DNA of 64,000 bases from Cheiracanthium punctorium (taxonomy: Eukaryota; Arthropoda; Arachnida; Araneae; Cheiracanthiidae): positions 62,001-126,000 of the forward strand of contig JAWZYV010012274.1 in NCBI GenBank assembly GCA_038373885.1. The letters are read 5' to 3'. The notes beneath the pieces were generated by a model that was given only the letters and a program-made list of their open reading frames with translations, was not told the origin of the DNA and searched no databases. Position numbers and translations under genes: made by a program. Positions 22,801 to 37,100 of the stretch are shown here, one piece after another (position 1 is the stretch's first letter; each line of letters opens with the position of its first letter).

Positions 22801-25800
22801 GGCCTATCTCATCGTTTTCAAATAGGTCTCTAAATTATATAGGAAGAACTCTCGTTATTTTATTTAAACTTTCATGTTGAATTTTTGGGGGGAATTTAAA
22901 AACTTTTTTGTTAAAGGTTTTTTTTGGGGGGTAATTTTTAAAAAGTCTTACGCCTTCGTCGCTCTAGGGCAGTGTGGTTCCCAACTGGTGGGTTCACGAA
23001 TAAATTCAAAGTGGTCCGCGAAGCAAGTATTTGAAAGGTAATTGAAAAGTAAGCAAAATAAAAATGAAATCTTGAAAAAATAAGCAAAGAAATCGACTGA
23101 ACACATGTAATGATATGCGCATTGCTTTGCAAAAAGTACTTCTCCAAGAACCCACAGCTATTCAAAGAAGACGTGCTAATAAATCACATTAATGCCGGAA
23201 AGGTAGAATCAGAGCGCGTAACAATTTTCCTCACTTTAAAAAAAATAATGTATGAATTTAAATTTTATCTTTTTTGAATATTTCCTTTTATCATTACATT
23301 TGTTCATAAAATTTTGTATTTCTTTATTCTTTTTTTTTTAGATTATTATTGATCGCTTTCCGGAAAGAATCTTTTTAATGGGTCCGTGGGTAAATTGGAA
23401 GTTAAAAAGTGGTCCGCCGGTAAAGCTGAGTTGGGAACCACTGCTCTAGGGTATCCTAGGACGATCGGTCCAATCTCTCCGGATTTAATACACCTTTGGT
23501 CCCATGTATAATAAAACAATAACACGCGAAAATTATTTTTAAGCCTCAAATAGTCAAAGTATGTAATAGAATTGAAATTATTCATTCGCCGATATGCTAT
23601 TTAAATTGTTAGTGATAACAGGATTAATCTAATTCAAGGTCATCCGATTGCACCAACATTTAAGACGTGTGCTTGGTCTTAACTCAACACTACAGATCAG
23701 ATAAGGGCTAACTCAACCTTTTCAAAAACAGTATGATGCCTGTAGTATAATATTTCCTCGGTAAAAGAAAGAGGGTAGTTACAAAAACATCAGAATACTA
23801 TCTTTAACTTTTCTACTCTGCTCTGTTTTTGTAACTAAAGTCGTTCTTTTAACTTAAAGAATATATTGTAAAACAGTATGTATCGTTATTTGTGTAACAG
23901 GGTAAGCGTTTTGGATTTTAAAAGAGAGGAATATAGCTGCAGAAAAGGTGTCCGTCTCGTAGTTACGATAGAAACTTTAATTTTAACTGAGAATGCTAAA
24001 ATAGTTCTAGAATAGGCATAGCCCATAGCTAGGTACGCCTATGCAAGTCATCTACGTACAGTTAGTTAGCAAGCACTCGCATTAGCATACAAAAAATAAA
24101 GTCTACATCTGGTCCGCACAAAAATTTGCGATTCCTGGGGAAGTTTATTTTGAGTTCCAAAATAACTCGTTTTTTCAGTGTATGACGCACTTCAGACTGC
24201 CTGTGAAAAGGAAATCCTTGCGCACTTCGATAATAGCCACAAACTTAGCAGCAGTCAATTCAGAAGCCCGAAACTGAAAGATTTAAAACGCAGAGTATGT
24301 AAATAATATAATATAATAAATACATGTGTAAATAAATAACAGTTCCCCAAGTAAAACAGACTACAAAATGTAAGCCGTCTAAAAACGTGCGGTATTAGTA
24401 ATGCAATTCGTATTGCAAGCTTTTAGAGGCAAGAAAAAATTGATCAAAAGTATAATACTACTATGCTAACCAGTGTTTGGGAATTTCCTCCCAGATTCGG
24501 AGTTTCTTTTTTAACATTCAGGGGGTATTTTTTTTGGGGGGGGGGAGGATGGTTTAGGGGGATTTTTAAGGGGGAATAAAAATCGAGGACAGCCAAGTCA
24601 GCATGTAATATAACCAATTCAACAACATCTCCCCAATCTGACTTCTGAAAATCCCCCAATCTGGTAACACTGATGCCAAAATTTATGGAAAAATATTTTG
24701 AAAACTTTTAAGTATATGTATTGCTTGTGACAGATATTTTTAAGCCTCCCGCCCCGTCCATTTCTGTTAAATAGAATCTTATTGAATGCTACTATTTAAG
24801 CCCAAAATGTATTGCTAACGATGATATTTTAACAAATTTTTCTGAATGTGTTATTTTAAATCTAATTATTTCCCCTTTCCAACAGCCATTAGATGTGCAG
24901 CGCTGACTGCTCCTAAAGGAGGAATATTAATTCCGGCACATTGCGACAACACTTACGGATCCCAGTGTTCTTTCCAATGTCATTCTGGTTATTGTCCATT
25001 CTCTTGCCAGAACTTCTATCAAGTTAATTCTCTCAGAGATCATAGTCTTATACCTGCTAGAACATGCTTAGAAACAGGAAAATGGAGTAATGAAGAATTT
25101 CTTTGCGAAAGTAAGTTTGTCACGTTTTATTTCTGAGCCATTCAAGTGAACATATGTGCATGAAATTTACGTCTTGCTCAGTTTTCATCGTAGACTAATG
25201 CAGTTTTGTTTGAAGTCGTTACCATTGGCCGGCTTTAAAGGGTTGCAGGGAGGGATCATGCCTCCAAATGCAGGATGATTGCAGGAGGGGGGGCCAAAAA
25301 GGTATCGTACCCCGGACGCCAGTTTTGCTCACTACGCCACTGCAGGGGGTTCTTGTGATTATCCAAACCAGGTAGAACCGGTTGAGAAACGTTGTTAAGG
25401 CAGTGGTTAGCTAACAAAGGAGGGCGAAAGGTTGCAACCTAACCAATGACTGAAAGCTTACAACTGAGGGAGAATAGGTTCCACCTGGTTGGTTGAGGAG
25501 TTACAGCAGCATGCACAGAAAATCAAATTTATGTTATATATGATTGAAAAATCCATGTTAAAGTCTTCGCTTTGCCGCCCAGCTTGTCTGGTGCATAAAG
25601 CACCGCGTTGCGGTTTCGGGTTCATCTCCCTGCGGTTGGGGCTCGATCCCCTACTGGGCGTGGCTGTCATTGTGTCCGTCCCTTCATAGAGGACGACGTT
25701 GGTGCACCTACTAGGTGTCCCCATACTATAGAGACCAACAACTCGAGCCTTAACAGTGGCCAATGTCTCCAGGGACAGAGGCCCGCCATTGGAAAGAAAA

Positions 25801-28088
25801 AAAAAGTCTTTGCTTTCAATGTTTCAGAGAGCAAGTGATGATAAACGTTCTTGTGAAAGAGAATTTCACAAGTTTAACTTGAATTGGTGATTTTTTTTTT
25901 TTTTTTGCTAATATTTTATACAACATAAAAATATTTTGTTCGCTTTCAAGCTTCAGTTAAGAAGCATCCTTTTTTTTATGTGTTGTTTATGACATTATAA
26001 TTCTTTCCATATTTTTTGATAGAAATGACTTGCCCTGCTATTCCTTTTCCTCTTAATGGAATGCATAATTGTTCAGAGGACGATTTTACTCACGGAGCAA
26101 CTTGTCATTTTATATGCAACAAAGGATTCGAACACGCTGGGTCAGAATTCCGAACATGTCTCTCCGGCTCCTGGACAGGTCAAGAAGCGGTTTGTAAAGG
26201 TGAGTTTTTGTTTTATATATATTATAAATCCTAGTCTATCCTTTTTATCCTTGAGGTCTAAGTACTCTTACTTCTCTCATAAAATCTAAACTGTGTAATT
26301 TTATGATATTTTGACCTTTGCTTTTAAAAAGATAATGAGTTTCCTTAAGGAAACCAATACACGACCACACTGAGCAGATTTTATTTTATGAAAAATCTGA
26401 GAATCTGAGTCATTTTATGAGTATACATGTAAGAACTCTTTTATTATGAATGAATCAAAGCTTTAGTGCCGTAATTGACATTTAAGTTGCACTCTTGAAG
26501 ATTTCTAGCTACAAATCATACGGCTTTCTCGAGACTATACTTGGATCTCTTGTTCGCGAAAAGAACTCTGGTTGGTAAATATAGGGCCATGTACATGTTC
26601 CAAGGAAACAGAGACGACAAAACAGTTATGCATATAATTAATATAAATAATTAGAACTGTATTAGTGTACATTTCCGAAAAAAATAAATAAAATCAAGCT
26701 TCGTGCCTGTAGCAAAGGGCGTTGCTATTTTGCCCCCCCCCCCTCCAAAGCTCGAAACCCCTCGAAGAACGATGGTAAAGGGGGGGTTAAAATCAGTTGT
26801 TTAGGAAGACACTGTTTTAAATAATAATAGTGATGCACAAATTTTCTAGCTTTATATTGACAAACAACGCAAAAATGAAACATTTTTTTATCGTATAGTA
26901 AATTGTGTTTACCAAGTCATTAAAACATATTAATTAAGCATGTTGTATAAAACATACATAATACTATTAAAATCTATGCATACGTTTCAAGAGGCACACA
27001 ATGTTCTGCCTTCATCAGCAAACAAGTATGCGCCCGCCAGCTGACTCTGCACACATAACAGTAATAAAAAGTGTAAGTATGTACAGTTTTGTTACAGTAA
27101 TGTTATGCACGTTAGAAAGTTTTTAAAGTTAATTTGGCTTTAGCCCCTCTATTTAATTTAAACATTTATGACTTTTTTTTAAAAATTCATTCAGGTCTAG
27201 TTATGTATTGTTTTACATTTGAATCGAACTATAAATAAACAGTTAACTCGCGTTAAAATAGTCTTTTCTTCGCGAAATACTCTTATTAACAAAGTCGGCA
27301 GTGAATTTTCATTGAAGATGTTCACTGCAAGCGAAATTGCAAATAAAAATCGTTGAGTGAGCCAACGAGTCAGATGTGTAATAGCAGTGCATTATTTGTT
27401 TATACGGTAAAGTGTGCAGTCTGAAAAGTTCTCTCAAGATCCTCTAGTTACGATCTTGATGCAAGAATGGTATGACTTTATTTATTTATTTATTTATTTT
27501 CCAGAGAAATTCTGTGATCCATTGAAAACAAACGAAAGGCTTCACGTGAAACCATCGGCGTGTTCAGCGAAGCCTATGCCTTTCCGTTCTGTTTGCATGT
27601 GAGTAAATTTTATATATTCATTCAAAAAATACTTGTTATTTTCTATGAAAAAAAAAATCTTTATTTACGTGCTGTGCTAAAATTATTTCTCCAAAATAAC
27701 TAAAGGTTAACTTAGTTTATTTAAAGTAAACAAAACTGATTTTTTTCAAAAGTCGAATCCAAGGAAATATTGTTTGGATGTCTGGTTCTATTGTTTGATT
27801 CACAATATATTGAATAGATACCTAGCATTAGCGGGAAAAAATGTGTGTCTTTTTTTCAGTTCAAATATAGGCAGCTTTTTCCTGTATGTATTCTGAACTG
27901 TTTACCGTGTTTAATATTTCTCCTTTGGAACAGGGAAGTTCACGGGGTCTTTTTACTTTCCGAACATGTACCATGTAAGGAATACCATGTAAGTAATCAT
28001 GAAAAAATTCGACTTCCGAGATTTTGGTGTATTGACACGTTTTGAGGTCTTCTGAATTCATTTATGCTATTTTTACGAGATGTATGTA

Positions 28089-28126
<38 letters not shown>

Positions 28127-31100
28127 AGTGAACACGATAGCTGCTAAACGGGGCATTCGACTGAGCTCAAATTGGGTATATATGTTACAAACCAACGTCG
28201 CAAGACCGGTATTGATTTTGGTGTGTATAGGACTTATAGTTTTTCTACAGGGCTACGACAAACATTTCTTTTATATTATGGCCTGTGGGAGAAAATTCTT
28301 GAAAGTGCGCTAGCGTTTAAACGGCGCATTCAATTGAGCTTCAATTTGGTATATATGTTTGAATTATTCATCGATTAAAATTTATTTAAATGCTTGGTAA
28401 TGATCTTAATCGTAAGTGTTCTGAAAGTCGAGTGGTGACACTCCTGATTTTTTTTTTAAATGAAAAAAGTTAGAGTAAAAAAGAAAAGAAAAGAAAATAC
28501 ATTTCATATTATTTCCTTTCCATTTTATAGATATTCTTGTGCTAAAGGATATGCATTAGTTCTTGACGGCAACAAAACTGACGAAAATCTTTTTCTTGAA
28601 TGCGGAGATAATAAAAAATGGTCTGGAAGATTCCACGACATAAGTTGCGAAGGTAAATTATTGTTTTCTGACTTGAAAATATAAGTATAGATTTCTTAAC
28701 GATTAAAATAGCACTGTGTGTTTTACTTACAGCGATTACATATATATAAGGTGTCTCAAAAACATTGGTCTCAGATTTTATTTTTTAAGTATTGATTATA
28801 GGCATATATAATAGTTTACAAAATTACGTAAAAAAGGCACAGCATTATTTGAAAGTGATTAAAAGTTTCAAAAGATTAAACTTGAATAAAATAAAAATTT
28901 AAATTTGTAAACGGCTCCGTACACAAAATAACCCAGTGAGTAAAATGTGTCCCACAAACAAAATAAATAAATAAATAAATAATAAAAAAATAAGTACAAA
29001 ATTTTAGCATTTTATCATACAGAGTCTCATTGATAAATATATTTATAAATGCTAATTTAAACCACTTTTTGATACATTATCCATGCACTTTGAGTTCTTA
29101 AAGGGGAAAAAAAATGTCGGATCATAGCGTTTCGGGGGTCGTTCAGAACTTAGACGATTGCATAAATAAAAAATAATTTTGCTATTTATTGGTAAAAAAG
29201 TATCTACATTTTGTAGAAATAGTGACTTAAGCAAATGCTCAAAATATTTTCCAATCATGCCAATACAAAGCCGCATTCGTCTGATAATGTGGTTTTGTAT
29301 AATCGATCAATTTCTTGCTTGGTGATTCACTACAGTCATCTTGAATGTGCTGTTGCCGTTTCACATACTCCTAGAGGACAATCAACGAGATGTTCGAGAA
29401 CAGCTAAACAATTTATTCCCTGATAGATGGCGCTGTATTCAGTATTTGTAATGTTTTTGCTGTCGGAAACTCTTGAAGCCATTTAGAAAAGAATGATGAT
29501 ATCTCGACACTGTAAAGGCAAATTGCATAAAAAGACGAAAAATGTACTTGCAAATGGGATGCCAGCGCTATTTCTATAAATTTACGGAATTTTATTCCAT
29601 TAATTTACAGAAGAAATTCCGTTTCAGAGAGGATCTGACCCTTGATATGCGGAAATTATCCTGTATTCAGATGTAAGCGGATAATTCCCGTATACTTTTA
29701 CAGTAAAGTTTCCAGTAAATGTACGTTTATTTTTTAGAGTGCATCTCCATGGATGATAGAATGGATTGAGAGTTTTCTTTTAAAGTACTCATGCTATTTA
29801 TCTTGTCTGCCACCAGTTGTTGCCTTTCATGGTTAAGGGGATAAGGATGTTCATGTTAAAGGGGTTGAAAGCCACCGGTGTGCCGGCTGGTTCAGCGGAG
29901 CTGACCTTGAAGCCGTTCGTGTCAGCTACAGAATTTATTTATTTTAAGAAAAGAAAGAAAAAGAAAAGAGGAAAATAAGTTGTTACAAAATGTCGCATAT
30001 TTTATAGCTTTGCATCACCAACATAAGACTGGTGAACATTGTGGAGAATCTTTACTAGCTGGTTCAGTTCTCGGAGCACATGTGAAGGGAGAGCGCGCAG
30101 CGGGAGCCGGTTTCGATTCTGTGAATTCCGCGTGGTAGATTAAGGTGCTTTCCAGCCGAGCGAAAGGTAACCGCTTGCCCAGCCTTCAGTTGTTGCGTGA
30201 GCGGAGACAGTCTCGTGCTGCCACACTACTCCCCCCTAAAGAGTCAGTCGTGGGCTTTGAGAGGTCGCTGACACGCGTTGTGGACTTCGTGTCGTGTGCC
30301 ACGTGATGTGGGCTTCGTTGCCACTCGTTGCGGACTTTGAAAGAGCGAGCAAGGGATGGATGGGATCGGTGCTGGTGCCATCTGTCGCTGAAGGCGAGAA
30401 GGAGAATGCGTGTTCATTGTCCGGGTCATCAATGAAGGGAGAGCGTGCGGTGGGAGCCGTGCTGGTGCCATCTGTCGCTGAAGGGGAGAAGGAGAATGTG
30501 TGTTCACTGTCTGGGTCATCAATGAAGGGAGAGCGTGCGGTGGGAGCCGGTTTCGATCCCGTGAAATCCGCGTGATAGATTGAGGCGTTTTCCAGCCGAG
30601 GAAATTATACCCGCTTGCCCGGCGTTCAGTAGCCAGGGTGTTGCGTGCGCGGAGGCAATCTCGTGCCGCCAAACATGTATAATTTTTACCAAGTTTTACC
30701 GAGCACTTTAAATTTTTATTTAGGTTTTAGTCCCCGCTGGAAAATGGTCTTCCAAAGGACGCTTAAAATCATATTGTCTAGTAAGTTCACGAGCAAAAAT
30801 AGTGAATAGAGAGCCAGCCCTCTGCACCGCAAGTGCACAAGTCTGTAGCGTGTCAATGAAACTTGTAAAAGTACACCAGGTACGGCTCATCTACATATGA
30901 ACACAAATGGTAAAAAGTCTACTCAGACAGTCTATCAGGCATCACAGTGGTACTGTTTCTCTCCCAACTCTGAAAGCAAAACAGCTGCAGTTGTCCATGT
31001 CAAAACTTTTCTTCTAGGTTAGGGCTCTTATTATTGCTGTCAGTTCAGCTTGATGAAAGCTGCTGCCATCCGACAGATGTGTTTTTTATGTGTGTATTTC

Positions 31101-34100
31101 AAGAGCATTCCTAAGGGCGCAAAAAGCTGCTCCTATTTTAGCATTGACCTTTGAACTATCTGCGTAGAGCTACAGACCTACAGTTGTTATGTCCGTTGTT
31201 GTGTTCGTATCGATTTGCTCTTCTTTTGGTTCTCGAGCTAAACTGAGAACCCAGCTTGAAACTGTGGTGACAATTGGATTTGTGACTGCGTATGATGCTA
31301 TTTGAAGGAGTTCTGTTAATGCCTTGAGTTCTAGTCTGCAAGTTCGATCTTTGATAGCCTCTGGATAGCTATCTAATCCCCCTTCCCACCAAAAAAAGAC
31401 TGATTTTTCATAGTAAAAAAGCGATCTTAAACAGAGCACGATGCATCTCCGAAGAATAAAATATGATTTTTTGCACCCACCTCCAAATTACATTTAGGGT
31501 GCTGCTTAAGCCCTGACCGTTTCTTTTGTGTGTGTTTAGTTTACATTGTATACGCAGAATCTGTGCACGGTTCCTTTAGTTTTCTTTTTTTCACCCTAAC
31601 CCCTCTAAAAATTTCACTGCGCCATTAGCCTACTCCATGGGTACCCCAGATTCGTACACTATTTACTTAATATCGTTTAAAAAATAGGTGGCTAATTAAA
31701 ATTCATTTGCAGTGTCCATGCATGTATACGATGCGAAAGTTTTTCCGTTTATGTTATTTGTGTGTACAGTAGCGGATTCAGGAGAGAGGGTAATAGGCTT
31801 CAGCCCCCCCCCCCAAAAAAAAATGAGATTGCTAACGGGTAACATTCTGTTTCAATTCCTTTTTAAATATGTAAAGTAATCTTTTTTAATCACTTAGCCC
31901 CCCCCCCCCAAAAAAAAAAAAAGAAAAGTTTTTACATTGCTTTAGACTAAAATTTTGCTTTATTGTACATTTTGTTTGTGTGAAATAAGCTTTTTTCAAA
32001 ATTTAGCCCCTCCCAAAACAGAATTTCTGGATCCGCCACTGTGTGTGTATGCCATTCACTTTCTGTGATTTTAAGTGAATATTAATCTACTTTTATAATT
32101 CGGTGGGTTTTTTTTTTTTTTTTTTAGATGATGAACCTCCTAAAATAAAATGCCCTAAGTCAATTACCGTGAATGCCTCACCACACAAAGGAGTTGCTGA
32201 AGTACAATGGGATAAACCTAACGCTACAGATAATGTTCACGTAGAAGACATTAGAATGATACTTCCAAAAAACTTGAAAAAGCCGTTCGTATTTCCTATT
32301 GGTCAAACGAAGGTTGTGTACGAAGCTATCGACACTTCAAAACTTAATAGAACTTGTTCGTTCACTGTGACTGTGAAAGGTGAGTACATTATTATTAACA
32401 TTCGTTTAGATTTTTTTTTCTTTTTTCCATATTATGGAATAATTTATGTAGTGTGGACTCAAAAATATGTTATTCAGTCTAAGAATTTCATTTTTTGAAA
32501 TGTAAACTGCTATAAACACATTTATGCTTTGATTATATATAATTTTATTCTTCGGTGTACTATGTGATAGTTTATAAAAATAATGCAAATATCAATTAAA
32601 AATTTCTAACTCATTCAGTGTCTAGAAAACTCAAATTTAAACAAGGAGCAACGGATTATATGATATTGTAGTAACGTGCAGGTTACGAGTTGCTAACAAT
32701 CAAAATGTTTAATGAACTAACATAACTACACAAATTTGATTAAAACACTTCATGAAATAGCAAGTATCAACTCATAAAGTTTGGGATCACCTCCCTTATA
32801 AGAGCATTCTACCATCCTTCGCAGATGGATCTAATTTGAATTGAACAATAAACATTAATATTGGATCTGCGGGTTGTGTAAACTGGACAGTGCACTGGAA
32901 ACAGTGCAACTGGAAAACGTAACAATCACAATGAAAGGGATATTTACAATAATGCAAATATCAGTTAAAAATTTCTATCTCATTCGCTCACTTAACATTT
33001 GATCAGGAAACGGAATACTACGTCAGTTTATATACATCCCTTGCAGCATCAGTTACGAGTTTACATGAAATCCTATTGGAAGTCCCACTCAAAGATGAAC
33101 ATTTTGAGTTAGGAAAGCAAACTCTGACTTAAAACACAGTATTGTTTTATACTGTATTCAAACAATTTTTAATGGAACATTTTTTGATTAAAATGAAACA
33201 TATCACTTTAAATTACCTTCTTTTTCAGATACGGAACCTCCAAGAGTGGTATACTGTCCGAAAGATATTGAAGTTTATCATGAATTTAATAAGCATACAT
33301 TAGTGACATGGGATGCTCCGCAATTTGAGGTAATTTTTTTTTTCATTCAAAGAACAGGAAATTTTGAAATGTTGCTGGTATAAATGTTGCGTGAAATGTT
33401 TTAATACGAGTGGGAATGAATATCTGCCCTCAAAATTCCTTCGCCATTAGCCACAAAAACATCATTTTCTCTTAACTATTGCCGTAGTAGTGGCAATGGC
33501 TAGAGAGTTTTGACTTCTAACCATTTTCCGGGGTTTTGCAATAGCAGTTTGTATACGACATATAATGATAAGTTTTTAATTATTGTACTAAAGAAAATCA
33601 CAAATCCGCCGTGGCATGACATCATGAGAGAATGTTGAAATTTTGTATTTAGGACTATTGTAACATCTAGTTGTGCAATCGACCGGGTAGTTTCCTTTAC
33701 TGGGTCACCCCAAAGACAGGAAGCAGGCATTGTTTGCATTTCAAAATCGCTCAATTGTTTAATAGAACGCAAAAAGAATAGAAATACACATCGTAAAAAA
33801 TAGTTTACGTAAATTTGTTATGAATCTTACACAAGGGCAAACAGAACTTTGTATGAAAACTTTTGTATGTAAAAATTGAAGTACCGTTCCTCACTTTCAA
33901 TTGTGATATGCTAAAATGAAATGCATAAAAAATGAGTATAATTTAATTGACGTTCGAGGAAGTCTGTCAGATATTTTTTTTAAATTATGAAATGAACGAA
34001 TACTTGTATAGATTCAGATTGCAATCGGAAATGCTTTTTAGCGAATAACTGGACTATTTAGGAGTTCCATTATTATTGGGCAAATTTTAGTAACCCATTC

Positions 34101-37100
34101 AAAATTATAAACTTTTAAATCTGATCAATTTTATTTAAGACCTACTGTGTTGAAATTACATATCTCATGAAACGACCTAAGATTTTATTAGCATAACCCA
34201 TAATTCTACATTAAAGAACTGATCTGATTACTTTTTGCATAATTTCTCTTAAAAATAATACGCATCCAGTCGTAATCTATGCTAGTAAAGCTTCATGTTG
34301 AGTTACATGACATCAATTTATTAGCAGCGTTGCTGCTGGTCTGTCATTGTCACTGCCTTTTACAACAATCCATGCACTCAGTTTGGCTCAAATATGTACA
34401 CGTTATTGAAACGTATTCGTGTATACCCAATCTAAAATTTTAAAATAATAAAACCTTTGGTTTGGTCATAGTTAGAATTTATTTGTGAAGTTCCGACAGT
34501 TTTTTCTTCCTTAAAAAAAAAATTACTTAAAAATCGTCGATTCGTAGTTTTAAAAGATTTTATTAGAAATAAAAAAAAGTATTAATTTTAATAGAGTAAA
34601 TAATTTTAATAAAGTTATTTTGATTAAAATCCTTATCTTTCAAAATGTTTTGTGTTTCTTATGCACGAATTTTAGACTTTTAAATCGCTGTACTTAAATA
34701 TTATATTTTTAGATTTTGATGCATTTTTAATGTATGTATAGGACGATTCCGGAAATTATACAATTACCATGAACCATAAAAAAACTGGAGACAAATTTTC
34801 ATGGGGACCTCCATCTGTCGTGTACTTCAATGCTTCAGATGCAAGTGGAAATACTGCTTCTTGCAAGTTTACAGTAAAAGTAAAACGTATGTTTTTTATT
34901 ATGTAAATTATTATTATATTGATCTATGTAAATTATATCTCAAATTTTTACTTTGAGAGCATTGACATTTAGACTGCCTTTCAGTCAGATAAATGACTTT
35001 ATAGTCCAGCTCTGAATTCATGGTTTATGAGTCACGTGGTTTCAGACGTTTCCATTGGCGAGATGATTCAATAATCGTTTTTTTCCCGTTAGAGAAGAAA
35101 ACCGAATTAGGTTCCACACATTTCGCACTTACTAGGCGATCAGATTCCACGAAGGTAAAGATGCTATTCATTAGTGGAAAAGTGGATCCCTGATCGCAAA
35201 ATTCCACCCACTTGTCAAATGGAGTTTATCGCAAAAGCAATAGCATATTGTAACCTTTAATATGGAATATCCCCACTGTTCCACTTCCGGAATGGAATAT
35301 TCCGAGGTCAGACGCCATGAATTCGGAGCCGAACTATATGAGAATCCATTCATACTGTAAGACTAGCTTCAGGGAACAAAGAATTTTTTAGCAGTCTTAT
35401 TGACCTCGAATTAAAATAAATGTATTGCTTCGAGGCAAGGCCTGATTTTTCGGGTCCTGTGCAACGATGTATGCTGAACACCCCCATCCATCAGTGCACT
35501 CACGGAAGGGTCTAAAAGGGCTGAAATTCCTCCTAAAGGTGATGAAATAAAAGTTAAAATATCTTACGAATAGAAAATTTTCATTGACAGAAAGGATTAA
35601 AATAACTGGAATTGATTTTTAATTGTCTATTTCATATTTTTATGTTTATAAGTTTATTATATTTATAATGTTATTATTGTATTATGATTTGTAAGACGAG
35701 AATTCCAATTTTTCCCCTTGTCATAATTTTAGATTATCCCTGTCCTTATCATGACCCTCCTGCCAATGGAATTTTGACATGCGACAACTGGGAAGACGGA
35801 AGGATATGCAGAGTATTTTGCCATGATGGTTTTGAATTTGCCGCTAATAAAAATTCTCAGGGAGCTTACATTTGCAGAAATAAAAAGAAAAATGGGAAAA
35901 TTGTCGCCGAGTGGGGACCTCTCAATCCAAGAGAAAAGGTTGTGCTGCCATGGTCTGACTGTTCACGTAAGATTTCCTTTTTATGTCTGTGAAATAGTTA
36001 AGCCTCTTCGACCATATGAAAAAAAAAAAAAGATCTATGAGAGGCACAAATGTTTATACACACACACACACACACATTTTCAATTTCCTTAGAACGCTTC
36101 CGAGGAGTACAACTCCTCTAAAAGGCACATATCAGTCATTTTTAATAAGTTGAAAATCCTTTTTTTAAATTTTTAGTACTACATAAATGAATGCACCATT
36201 TTTAGAAGGAGCAATGCGAAACAACTGACCAATACATATGCATTAAGTTTTTACGAAATATCTACATTGACATCAGCCGAAGGGCTTCCGAAAACTACAA
36301 ATGAACGCCATTTGAATTGTACATTTTCTAGATTGGTATAGGAAAAGCTAATCGGAGACATACGTTTAACCGAAAGTTCGGATGTGTGACTGACATCATA
36401 ATGACGTCATCTATACAGGGTGCGACAGTGGGGGACATGGGCGCCCATAGGAATTTTTCTAGGGGGGGGGGGCAAATTTCAAACTTTTAACAAATTTAGT
36501 ACTGTTTTTGCGATTTTTTTACATCATGAGACAGTAACCTAAATCTCTACGGGGGGGGGCAAGTGCCCTACCTTGCCCCCCCTATGGGCGCCCATGGTGG
36601 GGGAGGGGGCATTTGAAAGAAAACATTCTCCAGGGAGGGACATTTGAAAAGAAAAGTGAGGGGAGGTGTGCTTCTCACACAGGTATTACACGATAAATGC
36701 AGTTGCCATAGAATGTTTGCTCTATGAAATCATAGATACTCAAGCTACATTCAATGTACTTGTATTGGAAACCTCTCTTGAAGGGGGGGGAGGGTTAGAA
36801 AAGGGACTAAATTTTTAAGTATCCGCCTTAGACTATAGTAGCAAACCACATAAACATATTACCTTCATTTTGACGCCACGACTTCAGTCTCGGGGTACTC
36901 TGCAGTCTGTTTCTCTTTACTCTTTCCATGTCCCAAATCCAAGTGAACTACACTCTTGGGATTACAGAACAAACGATAAAACTTTAAAGTGGCTTCGTTT
37001 ACTTCCATTTCGATTTCAAACTAACTCTAGCGGTAGGATGCGTACAGTTTAAGCTCAGATATTCCGATCTCTTAGAAATCTTAAGTGCGTGGATGTTCAC

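Larger units (their letters stand above)
20247..24885 (+). other. Intron 4 (phase 1), about 4.6 kb
   Basis: Contains a CATGGGCGCCCAT element (20331-20520), a minus-strand SINE (about 20695-20900), a diverged tandem array of about 155 bp period (21650-22560), a hAT-like element (22970-23443) and a smaller CAGTGTT-ended element (24472-24672). I see no coding signal in the remainder, including 23460-24460. Confidence 0.8.
28653..32127 (+). other. Intron 8 (phase 1), about 3.5 kb
   Basis: Holds a degraded CAGGGTGTC-type element (28749 to about 29225), a GC-rich block with 90-bp duplication (about 30060-30665), a minus-strand RNase H relic (about 30780-31440) and a hAT-like MITE (31767-32041). 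The acceptor is a run of over 15 T followed by AG. Confidence 0.75.

Noticed and set aside
30244..30672. 142-codon minus and 93-codon plus open frames
   Set aside because: Both follow the 90-bp GC-rich tandem repeat and encode a repeated peptide as a by-product.
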